Below, piece after piece: positions 60,723 through 64,000 of a stretch of DNA of 64,000 nt; within the stretch, counting starts at the first letter, position 1; the number at the start of each line of letters is the position of its first letter. A program made the position numbers and the translations under genes. The notes beneath the pieces are model-generated. The model was not told the origin of the DNA, searched no databases, and saw nothing but the letters and a program-made list of their open reading frames with translations. The stretch is from contig NZ_CVUA01000001.1 in the NCBI RefSeq assembly GCF_001282785.1, positions 2,604,001-2,668,000 on the forward strand, given 5' to 3'. Origin of the DNA: Halolamina sediminis (lineage in GTDB: Archaea; Halobacteriota; Halobacteria; Halobacteriales; Haloferacaceae).

Positions 60723-62144
60723 CTAGTCGTCGCCGGCCGCGACGTTCGGCTCGGTGTCGACGACCCCCTCCTGCCAGCGCCCGAGGTTGAACCACGCGGC
60801 GCCGATGACGAACGTGATCACGCCGGAGAACGCCATCGCCCACCAGAGCCCGGCAGCGTCCCACGCGAGGTAGTACGCCAGCAGCCACGCGACCGGGATG
60901 CGGAACGCCCAGCGCGAGGCCAGCGAGAGCGCCATCGCCTGCGGGGTCTGGCCGGCGCCGCGGAAGCCGCCCTGAATCACCATCAGCCCGCCCATGAACG
61001 CCCAGAACGGCGCGATGATCCGCAGGAGCACGACCCCGGCGTCGATCACAGGCTGCTCGTCGACGAACACGCCGACCGCCGTCGCGGGGTAGACGTACAC
61101 CAGCGCGCCGACCGCGAACAGGAAGATCATCGTCGCCGCGGTCGCCTTCCACGTCACCTCCTCGGCGCGCTCGGGCGTGTCGGCGCCGAGGTTCTGCCCG
61201 ACGCCGGTGGCGGTGGCCTGCCCGACCGCGCCGGAGACGGTCCACGAGACCGACATCAGCCGGATCCCGATCCCGTAGGCGGCGGTCGCGACCGGGCCGA
61301 ACCGGGCGACCAGCGCCGCGAAGAACACCGCCGCGAAGGAGCGTGCGAGCCCGTCGCCGGTGCCGGGCGCGCCGATGCGGACCAGATCCGTGAGAACCTC
61401 GCGATCCGGCTTCAGGTCCGGGATTCGGAGGCGGACCCCCCAGCCGCCGTGGAGCAGGACGCCGAGTCCTACCACCGCGGCGAGCACGCGGGAGATGAGC
61501 GTCGCGATCCCCGCGCCGCGGACGCCCATCGCGGGGAACGTGATCGTCCCGACGAGCGGCGCGCCCTCGACGAGCGTCCAGCCGAGGATCAGGAACGGGT
61601 CGAGGATCACGTTCACGCCGGCCGACAGCACGACCAGCCACATCGCCGTCCGCACGTCGCCCGCGGCGCGCAGCACTGCGCGGAACGCGAAGAAGAGGAA
61701 CGTGAAGGGGATCGCCGCGAGGATCGGTTCGAGGTAGGCCAGCGAGTAGTCGAACACCTGTCCCTGCGCGCCGATCAGCGAGACGAGCGGGTAACGGATC
61801 GTGAAACCGATCGCCGCGAGCGCGAGGCCGACGGCAACGGTCAGCAGCACGGTCTGCCCGACCGCGTGGTCGGCCTCGCGCTGCTCGCCGGCGCCGACGT
61901 ACTGCGACACCAGCGCGACCGCGGCGGCAGTGATCCCCATCGCGACCGAGACGAACATCCAGGAGGTGGGGAACATCAGCGACACCGCCGCCACCGCCTC
62001 GGCGTTCACGCGCCCGACCCAGAACATGTCCGCGAGGTTGTACAGCGTCTGGACGAGGTTGCCCAGCACCAGCGGCCACGAGAGCGCGAACAGTTTGGGC
62101 GTGATCGCGCCGGTCGTCATGTCGACGCGGGCGTCGTCGCTCAC
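60723..62144 (-). CDS. MATE-family multidrug/sodium efflux transporter (GTG start)
   Basis: The 473-aa MATE exporter has twelve helices. VLGNLVQTLYNLADMFWVGR is the N-terminal MATE motif. VAAVSLMFPTSWMFVSVAMG and ALVSQYVGAGEQREADHAVG follow. The second half repeats the pattern (LVRIGAPGTGDGLARSFAAV, VGQNLGADTPERAEEVTW). It exports drugs or organic cations using Na+ or H+. The GTG at 62144 is chosen because a minus-strand TTTATC box (about 62172) lies 28 bp upstream. An ATG at 62120 is the alternative. Confidence 0.92.
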   Translation of the reverse strand: MSDDARVDMTTGAITPKLFALSWPLVLGNLVQTLYNLADMFWVGRVNAEAVAAVSLMFPTSWMFVSVAMGITAAAVALVSQYVGAGEQREADHAVGQTVLLTVAVGLALAAIGFTIRYPLVSLIGAQGQVFDYSLAYLEPILAAIPFTFLFFAFRAVLRAAGDVRTAMWLVVLSAGVNVILDPFLILGWTLVEGAPLVGTITFPAMGVRGAGIATLISRVLAAVVGLGVLLHGGWGVRLRIPDLKPDREVLTDLVRIGAPGTGDGLARSFAAVFFAALVARFGPVATAAYGIGIRLMSVSWTVSGAVGQATATGVGQNLGADTPERAEEVTWKATAATMIFLFAVGALVYVYPATAVGVFVDEQPVIDAGVVLLRIIAPFWAFMGGLMVIQGGFRGAGQTPQAMALSLASRWAFRIPVAWLLAYYLAWDAAGLWWAMAFSGVITFVIGAAWFNLGRWQEGVVDTEPNVAAGDD

Positions 62145-62167
62145 GGGGGTTCGGTGGTGACGGGAGC

Positions 62168-62177
62168 CGATAAATCC
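62168..62177 (-). promoter_or_regulatory. TATA box deciding the MATE start
   Basis: GGGATTTATC on the minus strand is centred about 28 bp upstream of the GTG at 62144. This spacing argues for a leaderless mRNA starting there, not at the downstream ATG or the far upstream open frame. Confidence 0.55.
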
Positions 62178-62345
62178 CGCCGTTGCGGACGAACTGGTGG
62201 GGTTCTCTCGTTCCGAGATGGGTGTGCGGTGGCGCGAGACGGGCGCGGCCCTGTGCCGCGCCTCAGCGCGAGGGACGAACGAGCGAACGGAGTGAGCGAG
62301 TGAGTCGGTTGGGGAGGCGTGTGGACTGTCCGGTCGGGTGGGACT

Positions 62346-62442
62346 GAAAGGGGCTGTCGGCTCGACGAACCCGGACGACGCAAGCACCGCTGCGAAGCGA
62401 GGAGCGCAGCGAGTCCCGGGAGTCGAGCCGACAGGGGCTTTC
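62346..62442. repeat. 97-bp imperfect inverted repeat (MITE-like or structured element)
   Basis: The outer arms GAAAG-GGG-CTGTCGGCTCGAC (62346-62366) and GTCGAGCCGACAG-GGG-CTTTC (62422-62442) match with only a 3-bp unpaired GGG/GGG block. A perfect 13-bp inner arm and a 5-bp outer arm result. Between them is a smaller hairpin, GCTGCG...CGCAGC, with GAGCGCAGCGAG-type sequence. It is in the 378-bp gap between the MATE gene and the zinc-ribbon gene. The other part of the gap (62190-62330) holds GAGCGA/GTGAGCGAG direct motifs and GGCGCGG...CCGCGCC palindromes; no gene seen. Confidence 0.7.
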
Positions 62443-62522
62443 ACCGTGTTGCTGTCCCGGAGATATCGGCCGTTTTAGATCGAACCGAAGACAAGCAAGG
62501 CGGATTTGCCACCGAACTATGA

Positions 62523-62711
62523 CTACTCGTACAGCACGTAGAACGTCTCGTCGCAGCCGTCACACGGGATACTCTCTTGCTCCCGGCTCTCGTAGAACGC
62601 GCCCGCGGCGGCGGAGAAGTTCTTTTGTTTGTTTATGTCGGTGATCTCGCCGGCAACTGCCACCTGATTCACTTCCTTACAGTACGGGCACATGAGCTGC
62701 TCGACAGTCAT
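62523..62711 (-). CDS. Small zinc-ribbon protein
   Basis: The 62-aa protein has two CxxC knuckles: LMCPYCKEVNQ near the N-terminus and SIPCDGCDETFYVLYE at the end. The middle is NKQKNFSAAAGAFYESREQE. It is a rubredoxin-like C4 ribbon typical of the many short haloarchaeal zinc-finger genes. The ATG at 62711 follows a CTTTAGTACG element by about 30 bp; a longer frame crosses the S9-gene promoter and is rejected. Function unknown, possibly protein or nucleic-acid binding. Confidence 0.85.
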   Translation of the reverse strand: MTVEQLMCPYCKEVNQVAVAGEITDINKQKNFSAAAGAFYESREQESIPCDGCDETFYVLYE

Positions 62712-62827
62712 TCGTCGTCTACGACGCTGACTGCGTACTAAAGCTTGTTCCGCAAGAACGACACAGAATCCCGGCACACACAGCCCCCGCCCGAACCCAT
62801 TTCCCCCACCCCCCACCACACGTCCCC

Positions 62828-64000
62828 ATGAGCTACGACATCGCCCGCTACCTCGGCATCGACAGCACCGACACGCCCACTTTCACCGTCAACGACACAC
62901 TCGCCTACCTCGGCGACACCACCGGCACCCCGCAGGTGTACCGCCTCGACGAACCCGGGGGCTACCCCGAGCGCCTGACCGCCCACGACGAGCGCGTCTC
63001 GTTCGTCGACGCCTCCCCGACCCGCGACGAGCTCATGTTCGGCATGGACGAGGGAAGCAACGAGCGCGATCAGCTCTACCGCTACGACCTCGAAACGGGC
63101 GAGGAGACCCAACTCACCAACGACCCCGAAGCCAAGCACCTCTGGGGCGGCTGGGGGCCCGAGGGCGACCGCTTCGCGTTCGCCGCGAACCGCCGGCAGG
63201 GCGACACGTTCGACGTGTACGTACAGGGCCGGGACGCGGAATCGGCCGACCTCGTCTGGGAGGGCCCCGGCGGCTTCGTCGGCGTCGCGGCGTGGCACCC
63301 CGCTGGCGACGCGCTGATCCTGCAGGAGTCGAACTCCAGCGCGGATCAGGTGCTCTACTGGCTCGGTATCGGGAGCGGCGAGGCCGAACGCCTCACCGAC
63401 GCCGGCGAGGAAGCCCGGTATCACCACGTGAATTTCGGTCCCGACGGCGACCTGTACACAGTCACCGACTACGGCGCAGAGACGGCGTACGTCGGCCGGA
63501 TCGACCCCGCCGGCCGCGGCCACGGGGGCGTCGACGAGATCGAGACGATCGAGCCGGGTCACGACGACTGGAACGTCGACTCGCTCCAGATCGACGCTGG
63601 GAGCGGCCGAGCGGCGTACACCGTCAACGTCGACGGCTACTCGGAGACCTACCTCGGCGCGCTCTCGGCTGAGGGCAGCGCGATCTGCGACACCGCCCGG
63701 CCGGACCTCCCGGCTGGCGTCGTCGCCGGCGTGGAACTCGGCCCCGACGGCGAGCGTGTGGCGATCGAGTTCAGCGCCGACGATCATCCACACTCGATCT
63801 ACGTGGCCGGAAGCGAATCCGGCGACACGGAGCGCTGGACCACCCCCGGGACGCTCGGGATCCCCGAAGATCGATTCCTGCGCTCGGAAACGATCCGCTA
63901 CGAGACGTTCGACGACCGGGAGATCCCCGCGTACTGGACGCTCCCCGAAGGCGTGAGCGAGGGCGGGAGTGACGGAGAAGTCCCGGTGATGGTCGACATC
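62828..64000 (+). CDS. S9-type peptidase, N-terminal propeller (partial, runs off the end)
   Basis: The window holds the first 391 codons. They encode YDIARYLGIDSTDTPTFTVN followed by propeller blades such as YRLDEPGGYPERLTAHDERV, LYRYDLETGEETQLTNDPEA and HLWGGWGPEGDRFAFAANRR. A linker DDREIPAYWTLPEGVSEGGS then leads towards an expected alpha/beta-hydrolase domain. ETIRYETFDDREIPAYW is the usual entry to the S9 catalytic domain, which lies beyond the edge, so the triad cannot be checked. No signal peptide, so it should be cytoplasmic. It is a paralogue in layout of the S9 gene at the window start. Confidence 0.85.
   Translation, partial: MSYDIARYLGIDSTDTPTFTVNDTLAYLGDTTGTPQVYRLDEPGGYPERLTAHDERVSFVDASPTRDELMFGMDEGSNERDQLYRYDLETGEETQLTNDPEAKHLWGGWGPEGDRFAFAANRRQGDTFDVYVQGRDAESADLVWEGPGGFVGVAAWHPAGDALILQESNSSADQVLYWLGIGSGEAERLTDAGEEARYHHVNFGPDGDLYTVTDYGAETAYVGRIDPAGRGHGGVDEIETIEPGHDDWNVDSLQIDAGSGRAAYTVNVDGYSETYLGALSAEGSAICDTARPDLPAGVVAGVELGPDGERVAIEFSADDHPHSIYVAGSESGDTERWTTPGTLGIPEDRFLRSETIRYETFDDREIPAYWTLPEGVSEGGSDGEVPVMVDI

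Noticed and set aside
60357-62303. 648-aa open frame antisense to the MATE gene
   Set aside because: Arg/Asp/Glu-rich shadow composition, entirely opposite a clear twelve-helix transporter.

Overview
This 64 kb window is chromosomal DNA of an extremely halophilic archaeon (class Halobacteria). The evidence is high GC, strongly acidic proteins, Tat signals on secreted proteins, TATA boxes about 25-28 bp upstream of start codons (leaderless transcripts), haloarchaea-type small zinc-ribbon genes, aVms1, split archaeosine transglycosylase (TgtA), TFS and an archaeal SMC/ScpA operon. The genus cannot be fixed from sequence inspection alone.

Layout. 0-5 kb: an S9 peptidase, a convergent intergenic array of four structured tandem repeats, a hypothetical protein, an aldo/keto reductase, a PHP phosphoesterase and a cupin. 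4.7-8 kb: an Lrp/AsnC regulator divergent from a TrkA-N protein overlapping an APC amino-acid permease with USP domains. 8-14 kb: a repeat-rich secreted acidic protein, the pyrG-guaA operon, a 35-bp hairpin tandem array and an amidohydrolase. 14-18 kb: XapX protein, cyclophilin, and an overlapping gene pair encoding a Tat-exported beta-propeller ending in a dockerin and a membrane-anchored protein with two cohesin-like modules. 18-28 kb: small conserved haloarchaeal genes, aVms1, a DgcN-DgcA (D-glutamate) pair, a PspA/IM30 protein, an alpha/beta hydrolase, TFS, zinc-ribbon/coiled-coil proteins and membrane proteins. 28-32 kb is the accessory part: two divergently oriented IS1341-type TnpB elements flank tRNA-Pro(CGG), an interrupted duplicate of its 3' half, and a P-loop kinase. 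32-38 kb: arylsulfotransferase-like protein, Nudix, CPBP protease, tgtA, and a PiT permease with a 56-aa membrane protein. 38-46 kb: ScpA-SMC-coiled-coil operon and a monocistronic 1104-aa tubulin/FtsZ-superfamily protein. 46-54 kb: a nine-gene Mrp-type cation/proton antiporter operon with three large antiporter subunits. 54-57 kb: a tungstate-type ABC transporter. 57-64 kb: gatB, a cystathionine synthase/lyase, a membrane-anchored hypothetical, a MATE exporter, a small zinc ribbon, and the 5' part of a second S9-type propeller protein that runs off the end.

Most of the window is housekeeping. The items most worth follow-up are: the tandem hairpin array at 1842-2126, whose stems differ in sequence from unit to unit while staying paired; the haloarchaeal cohesin/dockerin operon; the giant tubulin-like gene next to the SMC operon; and the TnpB/tRNA-Pro locus with a broken tRNA duplicate. 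No CRISPR array, rRNA gene or replication origin was seen. All functional calls rest on motifs and family knowledge; no database search was run.
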